DNA of 43,667 nt from Aquificaceae bacterium (GTDB taxonomy: Bacteria > Aquificota > Aquificia > Aquificales > Aquificaceae): positions 1 to 43,667 of the forward strand of contig JBBFKQ010000012.1 in the NCBI GenBank assembly GCA_037481935.1. The letters run 5' to 3'. The translations under genes were made by a program, and so were the position numbers. The notes under the pieces are model-generated. The model searched no databases and was not told the origin of the DNA. It saw only the letters and a program-made list of their open reading frames with translations. Of this stretch, positions 16,168-25,046 are shown piece after piece (within the stretch, counting starts at the first letter, position 1; each line of letters begins with the position of its first letter).

Positions 16168-18261
16168 ATGGAGGCTACATTACATAAAAGGCACGAGGAA
16201 AGGCTCCTTAAATCTCTTGGATACGAAGATGGCAGGGTAAGGAAAGCACTTGAGTTCATAGAGGAGAAGCATGCAGGGCAGTTCAGGAAATCTGGAGAGC
16301 CATACGTGGTGCATCCCATAGAAGTTGCCATAACTCTGGCAGAACTGGGTATGGACACAGATACGGTGGTTGCCGGACTACTGCATGATGTGCTTGAAGA
16401 CACGCAGACCACTTACGAGGAGCTGAAGGAGAAATTTGGCAAAGACGTGGCGGACATAGTGGAGGGAGTGACAAAGCTGGGAAAGATTAACTTCAAGGAT
16501 GTGGAAACTCAGAAGGCGGAAAACTACAGAAAGCTAATCCTTGCCTTCTCAAAGGACCTGAGGGTCATATTCGTAAAGCTTGCAGACAGACTTCATAACA
16601 TGAAAACCCTCCAGTGTTTCAGCAGGGAAAAGCGGGTGAGGATAGCAAGGGAGACCCTTGAAATATACGTTCCTATTGCCAACAGGCTTGGCCTCTGGAA
16701 GATAAAGACAGAGCTTGAAGACCTCTGTTTTATGCACCTTTATCCGAAGGAATACGAGGAGGTTAAGAGCTTTGTGGGCAGGAGCAGAAGAGAGCTTGAA
16801 GACTACCTGAAAAGGGTTTTTATACCTAAGCTCAAAGAGGAACTCAAAAAGGCTGGCATAGATGCCCATGTGGCATACAGACCCAAGCACCTGTATGGCA
16901 TATGGCAGAAAACTCTCAGAAAGGGTATAAGACTTGAGGATGTGCATGATATACTGGGCGTGAGGGTTATAGTGGGCACTGTGCAGGAATGCTATCTTGT
17001 TCTTGGAATAGTCCACAGCATATTCAAGCCCGTTCCGGGGAAATTTGACGACTACATATCCCTGCCAAAGCCTAACCTTTACCAGTCCCTTCACACTGCA
17101 GTGATAGGTCCAAAGGGCAGGATGGTGGAGGTTCAGATAAGAACCTGGGAGATGCATGAAAGGGCGGAGAAGGGTATAGCTGCCCACTGGGCTTACAAGG
17201 AGGGAAGAAGTGTAAAGGACGGTGCAGTATACTCATGGCTGAAAAGTCTTGTGGAAAGCGTGAAAGGCAGCAAAAACCCACAGGAGCTTCTGGAAAACCT
17301 CAAGCTGGAGCTCTTTTCCGAGGAGGTCTTTGTTTTTACACCAAAGGGAGACCTGGTAGTTCTTCCGAAGGGCTCAACGCCCGTTGACTTTGCCTATTAC
17401 ATACACACAGAGGTGGGCAATCACTGTGCTGGAGCAAAGATCAATGGCAGGATTGTACCTCTAAACTACAGGCTTCAGAGTGGGGACATGGTGGAGATAA
17501 TAACAAGTCCCCACAAAAAACCAAATCAGGAGTGGCTCAGCTTTGTGGTTACATCAAGAGCAAGGAACAAGATAAAGGCTGTGCTGAAGGAACTTGAAAG
17601 AGAAAGACATCTCCAGCTTGGTAAGGAAAGGCTTGACCTCTTCTCTCAGAGACTGGGGATAGGCAAAGATATGCTCTTGAAAAGGCTTATTGAAGAGACG
17701 GAGGCTAAGGGGGAGGAAGATGTATACCTGCTCCTTGGAAGCGGTAAGCTTTCAAAGGAAAGGGTGTATTCCCTCTTCAGAAAAACCCAGAAGGAAAGAC
17801 CTCAGGAAAGGGTAGAGGACATACTTCATATAGATGGTCTTGGAAATGTGCTTCATACCCTGGCAGAGTGCTGCAACCCCCTGCCGGGTGAGGATGTATA
17901 CGGAGTTATATCCAGAGGAAAAGGGCTTGTGATACATTCAAAGGAATGTCCAAACCTTGTTCACATCTGGAAGGTTTCACCTGAAAAGGTTATAAAAGTT
18001 CTCTGGAGCAGGTCTCAGGGACTTCATCCTGTCAGACTAAGACTGCTGGCAAAGGACAGAATGGGTATTCTGGGAGAAGTTACTACCACCATAGCCAAGT
18101 CAGGAGCAAACATTACAGAGGCCAGAACCAAGAGCCTGCCCTCCGGTCAGGCGCTCATGGACTTCACACTGCAGGTGGAGAATTACCAGAGCTTTCTCAG
18201 GGTAAAAGAAGCCCTTCGGGCTCTGGAAGGTGTGGAGAGCGTGCAGAGGCTGATGGGGTAG
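16168..18261 (+). CDS. rsh: Bifunctional (p)ppGpp synthetase/hydrolase, RelA/SpoT family
   Basis: A 697-residue long RSH protein. HD hydrolase domain with GEPYVVHPIEVA and LLHDVLEDT (HD at 73-74, ED at 77-78); synthetase domain with RPKHLYGIWQKTLRKG and FDDYISLPKPNLYQSLHT; TGS domain from FVFTPKGDLVVLPKGSTPVD; a Cys-rich zinc-finger-like stretch ECCNPLPGEDVYGVISRGKG; and a C-terminal ACT domain (RLLAKDRMGILGEVTTTIAKSG). An intact HD box predicts hydrolysis as well as synthesis. The catalytic loop reads KFDD, between the RxKD of bifunctional enzymes and the ExDD of RelA. ATG 16168 has no Shine-Dalgarno, consistent with a leaderless mRNA. Confidence 0.95.
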   Translation: MEATLHKRHEERLLKSLGYEDGRVRKALEFIEEKHAGQFRKSGEPYVVHPIEVAITLAELGMDTDTVVAGLLHDVLEDTQTTYEELKEKFGKDVADIVEGVTKLGKINFKDVETQKAENYRKLILAFSKDLRVIFVKLADRLHNMKTLQCFSREKRVRIARETLEIYVPIANRLGLWKIKTELEDLCFMHLYPKEYEEVKSFVGRSRRELEDYLKRVFIPKLKEELKKAGIDAHVAYRPKHLYGIWQKTLRKGIRLEDVHDILGVRVIVGTVQECYLVLGIVHSIFKPVPGKFDDYISLPKPNLYQSLHTAVIGPKGRMVEVQIRTWEMHERAEKGIAAHWAYKEGRSVKDGAVYSWLKSLVESVKGSKNPQELLENLKLELFSEEVFVFTPKGDLVVLPKGSTPVDFAYYIHTEVGNHCAGAKINGRIVPLNYRLQSGDMVEIITSPHKKPNQEWLSFVVTSRARNKIKAVLKELERERHLQLGKERLDLFSQRLGIGKDMLLKRLIEETEAKGEEDVYLLLGSGKLSKERVYSLFRKTQKERPQERVEDILHIDGLGNVLHTLAECCNPLPGEDVYGVISRGKGLVIHSKECPNLVHIWKVSPEKVIKVLWSRSQGLHPVRLRLLAKDRMGILGEVTTTIAKSGANITEARTKSLPSGQALMDFTLQVENYQSFLRVKEALRALEGVESVQRLMG

Positions 18262-18272
18262 AGAAAGAGTAT

Positions 18273-18908
18273 TTAAGGACCCGGTCTTCTCATGCTGAGT
18301 CTGTATTCTGCCTTGACCAATGAAGCCATGAACCTTTTGATATCATCCCAGAAGGGGTCTATGTATCTGTTGTTTTCTTTTTCTGCATCTTCAAAGAAGG
18401 CCAGAGCTCTCAGGAAAATGCCCGGGTCGTAGCCACTGTATTTCTGACAGAGGTCATGTAGCAGTCCACGGAGGGTTATCCCCCTTTTGTTCATAAGAAA
18501 CCACAGGTCAAAGAAATCTCTTTTGTTACCCCTCTGTGCAATAGCTACAGCCTTCATGCAGGCAATGTCCCTGTCCCTTGCCATTGAGATGTTCAGGTCT
18601 TTCCGGAGCTCCAGTTCCTCCAGAAGCGGGTATGAGTATTTGAAAAAGGAAAATCTAACGCCCTCTATAAAAAATATGAGCGTATCCTCCCTCATGGATA
18701 CGACCTCTGCAGGTAGGAGTCTGAGCTTTTCCATCATACTGCTGACTCTGAAATCTTCAGAGGGGTAAGTAAAGAAATCAAAGCCTTGTGAAGGTCTGTG
18801 GGAGTATCTAATTGCCAGTGCAGTGCCACCAGCTAAATAGAAACCCTCAGTAAGGGAATAGGATACAACCCTCTCTAAAGTTTCTCTCTGCACACCTTCT
18901 AAGCTCAT
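18273..18908 (-). CDS. AbiEii-like nucleotidyltransferase (possible toxin of a toxin-antitoxin pair)
   Basis: A 211-residue protein of the nucleotidyltransferase AbiEii/AbiGii family. The core pattern is FYLAGGTALAIRYSHRPSQG followed by FDFFTYPSEDF: GG-T-A, HR-S, and the F-D-F-F metal-site strand. RDIACMKAVAIAQRGNKRDFFDLWFL is the usual second motif. ATG 18908 is preferred (MSLEGVQRETLERVV); an in-frame ATG lies at 18923. Either way the gene begins inside the upstream small gene in another frame. In known AbiE systems the partner is a DNA-binding antitoxin; here the partner is different. Many chromosomal copies of this family are not proven toxins. Confidence 0.8.
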   Translation of the reverse strand: MSLEGVQRETLERVVSYSLTEGFYLAGGTALAIRYSHRPSQGFDFFTYPSEDFRVSSMMEKLRLLPAEVVSMREDTLIFFIEGVRFSFFKYSYPLLEELELRKDLNISMARDRDIACMKAVAIAQRGNKRDFFDLWFLMNKRGITLRGLLHDLCQKYSGYDPGIFLRALAFFEDAEKENNRYIDPFWDDIKRFMASLVKAEYRLSMRRPGP

Positions 18909-19119
18909 CTTCAGACACCTCAAGGACTAACTGCCAGAAAGCTCTATTCTCCCTCTTAAACCTGTGTATGTTTTCCAGAAACACTTTCTTGAGCTCTTCT
19001 TCCGTAAAGAGCTGGGCTATTTTGAGTGGATTGCCGTAGAGCATGGCTCTAATAAGAAGTTCCTCATAGCTCTCCTCCCCGTCCCATGAAAAGGCTTTTA
19101 GAAACTCCTCTCTGTCCAT
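18847..19119 (-). CDS. Small hypothetical protein, overlapping partner of the AbiEii-like gene
   Basis: A 90-residue acidic, mostly helical protein (MDREEFLKAFSWDGEESYEE ... to GCILFPY). No family recognised; no helix-turn-helix is obvious, unlike AbiEi. It begins 3 bp after the clpB stop with no good ribosome site, suggesting coupling to clpB, and its last 62-77 bases are shared out of frame with the nucleotidyltransferase gene. Position makes an antitoxin or neutralising role possible, but this is inference only. Confidence 0.7.
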   Translation of the reverse strand: MDREEFLKAFSWDGEESYEELLIRAMLYGNPLKIAQLFTEEELKKVFLENIHRFKRENRAFWQLVLEVSEDELRRCAERNFREGCILFPY

Positions 19120-19122
19120 GGC

Positions 19123-22077
19123 TCACGTGCCACTGAAGCTCAGCTGCCCATCTTCCACATCCACCACCACCTTCTGCCCGTCCTTTATTTCACCCTTTAT
19201 TATGAGGTTTGCCAGCGGGGTTTCAAGGTGCTTCTGCAGGGTTCTTTTGAGGGGTCTTGCACCGTAAGCAGGGTCGTAGCCCAGCTTTACAAGGTGTTCC
19301 TTGGCGCCCTTTGTGAGCTCAATGCTTATGTTCCTCTCCGCCAGCCTCTTGTTCACACCAGCCACCAGCAGGTCTATAATCTGGAAGAGTTCTTTCATGG
19401 TAAGTGGCTTGAAAACTATTATCTCGTCCACCCTGTTAAGGAATTCTGGCCTGAAGTGGTAGCGAAGCTCTTCAAGAACCCTCTCCTTTGCTCTTTCAAA
19501 CTCCCTCTGCACCTTCTCTTCGTCTCCGTCCACAGATATGCTAAGAAGATACTGAGAGCCTATGTTGGAGGTCATGATTATGACCGTGTTCCTGAAGTCT
19601 ACGGTCCTTCCGTGAGAGTCTGTTAACCTTCCATCGTCCAGCACCTGAAGGAAAAGGTCAAAGACCCTTGGGTGGGCCTTTTCCACCTCATCAAGAAGTA
19701 TGACAGAGTAGGGCTTTCTACGCACCGCTTCGGTCAGTTTTCCACCCTCCTCGTAACCCACATAGCCCGGGGGTGCACCTATGAGCTTTGCCACGCTGTG
19801 CTCTTCTTTGAACTCAGACATATCAAGCCTTATGAGGGCATCTTCATCTCCAAAGAGGAGTTCCGCAAGCGCCTTTGAAAGCTCGGTCTTTCCAACGCCG
19901 GTGGGTCCCAGAAACAGAAAGCTGGCTATGGGTCTCTTGGGGTCTTTCAGACCTGCCCTTGCCCTCCTTATGGCTTCGGAGACCGCCACCACCGCATGCT
20001 CCTGGTCTATGACCCTCTTGTGAAGCTCTTCCTCAAGTCTGAGAAGTCTCTCCATCTCTTCTTCCCTCAGCTTTGTGACGGGTATTCCCGTCCACTCGGA
20101 GACAACCTGTGCCACATCGTCCCATGTAACCAGAAGCTCCTCTGCCTTCTTGCTCTCGAGTTCTTTGAGTTCTTTTTCAAGTTTCACCTTTTCTATTTTG
20201 AGGTTTGCTTCTCTTTCGTAGTCCCCCCTTTCGGACGCCTTGAGGATTTCCTGGTCAAGCTCTTCCATACGCCTCTTTATCTCAGAAATCCTGGCATCCA
20301 CACCACCAAGTTTTGAGACTATTGCCTGCTTTTCCTTTTCAAGCTGAACCTTCTTAATCTTCAGCTGGGCTTCTTTCTCATAGTTGCCCTCCAGATATGC
20401 CTTCTGAATCTCTTCCTCAAGGCTCCTGAGTTTTCTGTCTATCTCCTGAACCTCAGGAGGAAGGGCTACCGCCATGAGCTTTTTGCGCGCAGAAGCCTGG
20501 TCAAGGGCGTCTATTGCCTTGTCAGGGAGCTTTCTGAAGGTTACATACCTCCTTGTGAGCTTTACCGCAGCCTCTATAGCCTCGTCAGAAATTTTTACCT
20601 TGTGGTGCTTTTCCAGCTTGGGTCTTAGGCCCTTCAGTATTTCTACAGTTTCCTCTTCAGTGGGCTCGTCTACATATATGGGCTGGAACCTCCTTTCAAG
20701 GGCTGGGTCCTTTTCTATGTGCTTTCTGTATTCGTCTACCGTTGTGGCTCCGATTACCCTTATTTCGCCTCTTGCAAGGGGTGGCTTTAGCATGTTTCCT
20801 GCGTCCACTGCACCCTCCGCCCTTCCTGCACCCACCACCGTGTGTATCTCATCTATGAAGAGTATTACATTTCCCTTTTGCTTTACCTCATCCAGAAGTC
20901 CTTTAAACCTCTCCTCAAACTCTCCTCTGTATTTAGAACCTGCTATGATAGAACCCATATCAACGGAGATAACAGCCTTATCCTGAAGCTCTATGGGAAC
21001 CTCCTTGTTCACTATCCTCTGAGCAAGTCCCTCCACTATTGCAGTCTTACCCACACCCGGGTCACCCACAAGAACGGGATTGTTCTTTGTTCTTCTCAGG
21101 AGAACTTCAATGACCTGATTTATCTCCTTCTCTCTTCCTATTACTGGGTCAAGTTTGCCCTCCCTCGCAAGCTGAGTGAGGTCTACCCCGAACCTCTCAA
21201 GGGCAGACTTTTCTTCTTCTCTGAGTTCCTGTGCCACATCCTTCATCTTTTCACCTCCTGATATATCTTCTAAAATCTTACCAGCTATGGTGTCCTTTGC
21301 TTCAAGCAGGCTGGCAACTATGTGATAGGGCTCCACCTGAGAGAGCCCCTCAGAGACTGCCCTGTCCTGAGCCCTTTCAAGAACCTTTACAAGGTTCTGA
21401 GAGTAGTCAAAGACAGGCTCTCTACCAAAGACAATCTTACCCACTGCATCTGTTACCCTCTCAGGTGAAAGACCCAGTTCCTTCACCTGTTCCACAAGAC
21501 TTGACGTCTCAAGGGCTTTCCTTATAAGACCGTCAATGCTGAGCCTGTTTTCAAGAAAGGCTCTTACGTCCTCTGGTCTGAACACCGCAGAGAGGCTCCT
21601 CTCCACACCTTCCAGCTGGCTTCTATACTGGCTTTCAAGCCTTTCAAGCCTTGTGAGCTCCACCTGAAGCTCCTGAAGGCTCCAGTAGTCTCCGTATCTT
21701 CTTACCCTCTGAAGCTCCTGACTTATGCTTTCTTTTGCCTTCCTGACCTTTTCCAGCTCCATCTGCACATGACCTATGTCGGATTTTACCTGCATAATTT
21801 TACTTCTGAGGTCAATAAGATGCTTGGCTTCCTGCTCAGCCGCTCTGCCTATCTGAGCGTAGAGCTTTTCAAGGTATTCAGAAACCTTTTTATAGAGACC
21901 TTTTGCCTCTATACCTCTCTTTTCAAGATATTTTCCCAGAGCGGACTTTTCGTCCATGAGTAGGGCAAGAAGGAGGTGGTCCGTATCCACCTTGCTGTCT
22001 CCCCTCTTCTTTGCCAGCTCTTTTGCCCTGCTAATGTATTCAAGAGACCTCCCAGAGAGCAGGTTTTCGCTAAACAT
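19123..22077 (-). CDS. clpB: ATP-dependent disaggregase ClpB, long form
   Basis: A 984-residue Hsp104/ClpB chaperone that extracts polypeptides from aggregates with DnaK. First AAA module: [15 protein letters not shown] and [15 protein letters not shown]. Second: [15 protein letters not shown] and [12 protein letters not shown]. The middle region contains two related helical units ([17 protein letters not shown] and [17 protein letters not shown]). Usual ClpB length is about 860; the excess is largely a coiled-coil insertion at about residues 75-170 that splits the two halves of the N domain. The related ClpB of Aquifex is known to be similarly long. GGAGG precedes ATG 22077. Confidence 0.96.
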   Translation of the reverse strand: MFSENLLSGRSLEYISRAKELAKKRGDSKVDTDHLLLALLMDEKSALGKYLEKRGIEAKGLYKKVSEYLEKLYAQIGRAAEQEAKHLIDLRSKIMQVKSDIGHVQMELEKVRKAKESISQELQRVRRYGDYWSLQELQVELTRLERLESQYRSQLEGVERSLSAVFRPEDVRAFLENRLSIDGLIRKALETSSLVEQVKELGLSPERVTDAVGKIVFGREPVFDYSQNLVKVLERAQDRAVSEGLSQVEPYHIVASLLEAKDTIAGKILEDISGGEKMKDVAQELREEEKSALERFGVDLTQLAREGKLDPVIGREKEINQVIEVLLRRTKNNPVLVGDPGVGKTAIVEGLAQRIVNKEVPIELQDKAVISVDMGSIIAGSKYRGEFEERFKGLLDEVKQKGNVILFIDEIHTVVGAGRAEGAVDAGNMLKPPLARGEIRVIGATTVDEYRKHIEKDPALERRFQPIYVDEPTEEETVEILKGLRPKLEKHHKVKISDEAIEAAVKLTRRYVTFRKLPDKAIDALDQASARKKLMAVALPPEVQEIDRKLRSLEEEIQKAYLEGNYEKEAQLKIKKVQLEKEKQAIVSKLGGVDARISEIKRRMEELDQEILKASERGDYEREANLKIEKVKLEKELKELESKKAEELLVTWDDVAQVVSEWTGIPVTKLREEEMERLLRLEEELHKRVIDQEHAVVAVSEAIRRARAGLKDPKRPIASFLFLGPTGVGKTELSKALAELLFGDEDALIRLDMSEFKEEHSVAKLIGAPPGYVGYEEGGKLTEAVRRKPYSVILLDEVEKAHPRVFDLFLQVLDDGRLTDSHGRTVDFRNTVIIMTSNIGSQYLLSISVDGDEEKVQREFERAKERVLEELRYHFRPEFLNRVDEIIVFKPLTMKELFQIIDLLVAGVNKRLAERNISIELTKGAKEHLVKLGYDPAYGARPLKRTLQKHLETPLANLIIKGEIKDGQKVVVDVEDGQLSFSGT

Positions 22078-22106
22078 GTTAACCTCCAGGTTTAATAATG
22101 GTTTTT

Positions 22107-22134
22107 ATAATATGCTTTAGTGAGGTTTTGTCAA
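22107..22134 (-). promoter_or_regulatory. Promoter of clpB
   Basis: Minus-strand TTGACA (22134-22129), 16-bp spacer, TATTAT (22112-22107), about 30 bp before ATG 22077. The -35 overlaps the stop codon of the upstream gene. No CIRCE element was seen. Confidence 0.65.
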
Positions 22135-23264
22135 GTTGTGAGTGAGCGGTAAGCAAGGGGAAGAAGCTTAAGGGTGTAGTAGCAGTTTACAAGAAAAAAG
22201 GCAAAGTAAAAGGGCTTTGAAAGGGATGGGTTAAAGGCCTCTGTGATGAGGGCAAAGGTAAGGGAGGGGATGCCAGCAAAGAGAAACCTCTGAGGAATTT
22301 CCTGACTAAGTAGTTCCTTTAGGGTGGGTATACTCTGCCTTCCCATCTTTGGAGCGTAGAGCCTCCACCAGAGGAGGAAGGGGACTATATGGTAGGAAGC
22401 ACCCACAGTTATGAAGGTTAGAAAGCCGTAGAGCATACCATCCCAGTGCCAGCCCATAAGACCGTAATTTCCACTTCCAGCGGATGCTATTCCCACAGCC
22501 ATGAAGAAGACCAACATAAAAAGCCCAAGTGTGAGGTATTGCACTGATATGTCAAGCCCTTTCAGGGGGCTTCTTCTTTGCAGAAGGCTCATGTACAGGA
22601 CAAGAGTAAGGAGCAGTAAAGAAAGAAGCATTAAAAGACCAGAATAGGCAATGAGCGCAAAGTTACTTCTATACCAGCCGTAGAGGAAGACAGGTAGGGG
22701 AAGATTGTATAGGATAAGGATCCACCATATTGCTTTTCTGTGCTTTATTTCTTCAATCTGAAGCATGGGAACAAAAACATAGTAAGCCCCAATTATCACA
22801 TTCATGAAAAGACCTGTGGTTAGAGTATGCTTTATGAGGCCGGGGCTGAGCTTCATGAACATGAAGATGCCCGAAAGGGCAAAGTATAAACCTCCAAGGA
22901 AGAAAAAGATAACAACCGGGTCTTTGAGGTTCTTTGTGTTTAAGATAAGGAAGAAAAGGCCGAGAAAGCCAAAAGGCATAAAAAGAATCCATGATATATG
23001 GGATTTCCAGAGCAGAAAGAAAAGGTTTATAAAGGTGAGCAGGAGATACAGGTATGTAAGCCACTCCCATCTTATCCTTATACCCTGAAGGGTTGGATAC
23101 ATCTGAAAAAGCGTCCCCATTATAAGGGACGGAAAGGCTATGAAGATGAGAAGGTCCCTGTAAGGCATGCCAAAGAGTTTCAAGATTAGAGAAAGGTCAA
23201 TGAGAAAAAGACACAGGAGTATGTAAATAGAGGTAAGCTTTACAAAGGAGGCAGGTCTTATCAT
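22131..23264 (-). CDS. Multi-pass membrane protein, NnrS-like / heme-copper-oxidase-like
   Basis: A 377-residue hydrophobic protein with about ten to twelve predicted helices. Two segments resemble one another and the His-bearing helices of heme-copper proteins and NnrS: KHTLTTGLFMNVIIGAYYVF and WHWDGMLYGFLTFITVGASY followed by HIVPFLLWW. Such His-G-(8-10)-Ga-Y-P patterns suggest heme or copper binding, but a full active site is not visible. It is the last gene of an operon of DUF2249, cytochrome c and DUF59 genes facing the nos cluster, and overlaps its neighbour by 4 bases. A role in NO stress or denitrification is inferred from this context. Confidence 0.6.
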   Translation of the reverse strand: MIRPASFVKLTSIYILLCLFLIDLSLILKLFGMPYRDLLIFIAFPSLIMGTLFQMYPTLQGIRIRWEWLTYLYLLLTFINLFFLLWKSHISWILFMPFGFLGLFFLILNTKNLKDPVVIFFFLGGLYFALSGIFMFMKLSPGLIKHTLTTGLFMNVIIGAYYVFVPMLQIEEIKHRKAIWWILILYNLPLPVFLYGWYRSNFALIAYSGLLMLLSLLLLTLVLYMSLLQRRSPLKGLDISVQYLTLGLFMLVFFMAVGIASAGSGNYGLMGWHWDGMLYGFLTFITVGASYHIVPFLLWWRLYAPKMGRQSIPTLKELLSQEIPQRFLFAGIPSLTFALITEAFNPSLSKPFYFAFFLVNCYYTLKLLPLAYRSLTT

Positions 23265-23740
23265 TTGCCCACGAGCCTTCTCAGCTCTTTGAGAAGCTCC
23301 TGGAATTTTTCGTCGGACATTCTCCTTATCTTCTTAGCCTGCCCAAGGTTCACCGTATGGGGAAGTATTTTTCTGAGTATGGGGTTTTTGAGAGGTGTGA
23401 AGCCGTATTTTATGAGAACATCAAGGGCTTCAGGAACTTTTTTCAGAAGCTCTCCCACATTGGTTTCTTCGTTTATCTCAAACTCAATCTCCCTTGCACA
23501 TTCAGACTCCTCAACCTTCAGGGGCTGGGAGGACTTTTTCCATATCTTTAAAAGGTATCCTTCCTCCGTTTCCTTCAGTTCGTAAGTATATCCCAGCTCC
23601 TCAAGCCTTGGCAAAAGATGGGTAAAGGGTCTTGAACCAAGCACTTCAAGCACTTCTCCCTCCTCCAGCTCCCCGAGGGCCTGGGCTACTTTTACCATAG
23701 GCTGAGGAGGTTCAAGGTTTCTCACATCAAGCCTCTTCAT
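23261..23740 (-). CDS. DUF2249-DUF1858 two-domain protein
   Basis: A 159-residue soluble protein. The N-terminal part (1-75; LDVRNLEPPQPMVKVAQALG, GEVLEVLGSRPFTHLLPRLE) fits DUF2249, a small alpha/beta domain related to TusA-like folds. The C-terminal part (90-155; EFEINEETNVGELLKKVPEA, IKYGFTPLKNPILRKILPHT) fits DUF1858. Both domains recur beside nitrite- and NO-metabolism genes, often with Ric/YtfE-like proteins, but their biochemistry is unsettled. Four-base overlaps on both sides show tight coupling. Confidence 0.75.
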   Translation of the reverse strand: MKRLDVRNLEPPQPMVKVAQALGELEEGEVLEVLGSRPFTHLLPRLEELGYTYELKETEEGYLLKIWKKSSQPLKVEESECAREIEFEINEETNVGELLKKVPEALDVLIKYGFTPLKNPILRKILPHTVNLGQAKKIRRMSDEKFQELLKELRRLVGK

Positions 23741-23985
23741 GGCTCACCCCCAAAGAGGTATCCCTCAAGCTCCACATCCACAGAGTATCCAAGGGCTTCA
23801 ACTTTCTCCTTAACCGCCTGAAGAAGGTAGCCTCCTACGGGACAAAAGGGACTTGTAGGCTTTATCACAACCTTTAATCTATTTTCCCCTATCTGGCTTA
23901 TCTCCCTTACAATGTTCATACTTACAATGTCAAGACCCGTGTGAGGGTCTATGACTTCTCTCAGGGTTTCAAACACCTCCTTCAT
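23737..23985 (-). CDS. DUF59/MIP18-family protein (SufT/PaaD-like)
   Basis: An 82-residue protein with the DUF59 pattern: EVIDPHTGLDIVSMNIVREI, VVIKPTSPFCPVGGYLLQ with the conserved Cys, then a helix and strand. This family assists iron-sulfur cluster assembly or delivery. In an operon predicted to respond to anaerobiosis or NO, it may help repair or build Fe-S proteins damaged by NO; that is inference. It starts 2 bp after the cytochrome gene and overlaps the DUF2249-DUF1858 gene by 4. Confidence 0.8.
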   Translation of the reverse strand: MKEVFETLREVIDPHTGLDIVSMNIVREISQIGENRLKVVIKPTSPFCPVGGYLLQAVKEKVEALGYSVDVELEGYLFGGEP

Positions 23986-23987
23986 GG

Positions 23988-24398
23988 CTATCTTCCCTTT
24001 ATTCTATCTCTAAAAAGCTCATGACATGCCATACAACCCTGAAGCATGTTCGTGTATGTCCTGAAGGCTTCATCCCTTTTGCCCTCCTTTATAAACCTTA
24101 TAACCTCCTCCGCACCTCCATGAACCTGCCTTTCAAAGGCGGGCATCATCCTTGAAAAATCCTCCCTCATTGATGGGTCTATGTATCTGAGAGGTCCTCC
24201 TTTAGGAACAGGGTGCTCAGCTATTTCCTTTGCACCCTCAAGGACCATGGCATCGTTATTTAGGAGAAAACCCTGAAGCATTTTGAGTGTGGACTGATTC
24301 ACCAGTTGCATCACCTGCTTGAGGGTAAGCTCGCTCTCCAACTCATGTGAAAAGCCGAGGGCGAGGCTCAGAGTTAAAAGCAGGGCAAACTTTTTCAT
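23988..24398 (-). CDS. Periplasmic monoheme cytochrome, cytochrome c'/c556-like
   Basis: About 136 residues. Signal peptide MKKFALLLTLSLALGFSHE; a helical body; a single heme motif CMACH near the C-terminus (LQGCMACHELFRDRIKGR). A C-terminal CxxCH after a helical bundle is the plan of cytochromes c' and c556, some of which bind NO. ATG 24398 is chosen over an upstream TTG because GGGAGG lies just before it and a signal peptide follows; it begins 1 bp after the preceding stop. In context a NO-binding or electron-carrying role is reasonable but unproven. Confidence 0.8.
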   Translation of the reverse strand: MKKFALLLTLSLALGFSHELESELTLKQVMQLVNQSTLKMLQGFLLNNDAMVLEGAKEIAEHPVPKGGPLRYIDPSMREDFSRMMPAFERQVHGGAEEVIRFIKEGKRDEAFRTYTNMLQGCMACHELFRDRIKGR

Positions 24399-24399
24399 C

Positions 24400-24888
24400 T
24401 TACAACCTCCCAATCCTTATTTTCCAGAAGTCTTTTTCGTGTTCTACATACTCCCATCCAACCCTCTTGGGAAAGGTAATAGCCATCTGAAAGTACAGGG
24501 GCAGAGGGTCGTGGTCGTTAATGATTAAAAAGGCCTCTCTTTCCGTCAACTCAGAAAACTTCTTCATAACAAGAGGATGTCTTAAACCGTGTTCAATGGG
24601 CCTGAGGTCTATGGTCTCCTTTTCCAGAAAGTTCTGGCTTCCAAGGGCTACTTCGTAAAGAAGTGATTCACTTTCCGGCATGAAACCAAAAAGCTCAGCC
24701 GTATCCACCAGAAAATAGTATGGCGCCTCAGCCTTTCCAAACCTTTGACCGAGTATGAACCTGCCCGAGCCCTCTGAAAGGATGTATACCCTGACATAAG
24801 CACAGGCTGAAGGCATGAGACCTTCCAGCATTCTTACCTTCACTTCGTCTGTGCCCGCACCAACATCCAAAGTTATTACACCATGCAT
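24400..24888 (-). CDS. DUF2249 domain protein with extra N-terminal domain
   Basis: A 162-residue soluble protein, first in a five-gene operon. The C-terminal half (about 90-160; TIDLRPIEHGLRHPLVMKKF, FLIINDHDPLPLYFQMA, WEYVEHEKDFWKIRIGR) is a clear DUF2249 domain with its DHDP motif. The N-terminal 85 residues (GVITLDVGAGTDEVKVRMLE ... YYFLVDTAELFGFMPESESL) match nothing I recognise; they could be a cupin-like beta domain. The operon faces nosC across an FNR-type box, so expression during denitrification is likely. Confidence 0.75.
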   Translation of the reverse strand: MHGVITLDVGAGTDEVKVRMLEGLMPSACAYVRVYILSEGSGRFILGQRFGKAEAPYYFLVDTAELFGFMPESESLLYEVALGSQNFLEKETIDLRPIEHGLRHPLVMKKFSELTEREAFLIINDHDPLPLYFQMAITFPKRVGWEYVEHEKDFWKIRIGRL

Positions 24889-24911
24889 GGGATTGCCTCC
24901 TGTGGAAAGAT

Positions 24912-24951
24912 AAGTTAATCCATGAAATAAGTATGTAAATGATTACAATCA
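24912..24951. promoter_or_regulatory. FNR/CRP-type box in the divergent nos / DUF2249 promoter region
   Basis: The perfect dyad TGAT-TACA-ATCA (24940-24951) matches the FNR-family half-site pattern. For the minus operon a -10-like TAACTT (24917-24912) would place the box centre about 41 bp before the start, the class II activator position. For nosC the same centre is about 72 bp upstream, a class I position. One box could serve both directions. The protein (FNR, NnrR or similar) is not in the window. Confidence 0.6.
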
Positions 24952-24982
24952 TATTTTAATACTTATAAGTTTTTCTAATATC

Positions 24983-25031
24983 TTGACAAACAACTCCTTA
25001 TATTCTATATTAATATCTGTGATTTAAATCA
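24983..25031 (+). promoter_or_regulatory. nosC-nosZ promoter with downstream FNR-like dyad
   Basis: TTGACA (24983-24988), 17-bp spacer, TATATT (25006-25011). Just after the predicted start lies a second dyad TGATTTAAATCA (25020-25031), followed by GGAGG and ATG 25047. A site downstream of the start normally represses; a related element sits at the same place before nirS. Confidence 0.6.
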
Positions 25032-25046
25032 AACTGGAGGTGTATT

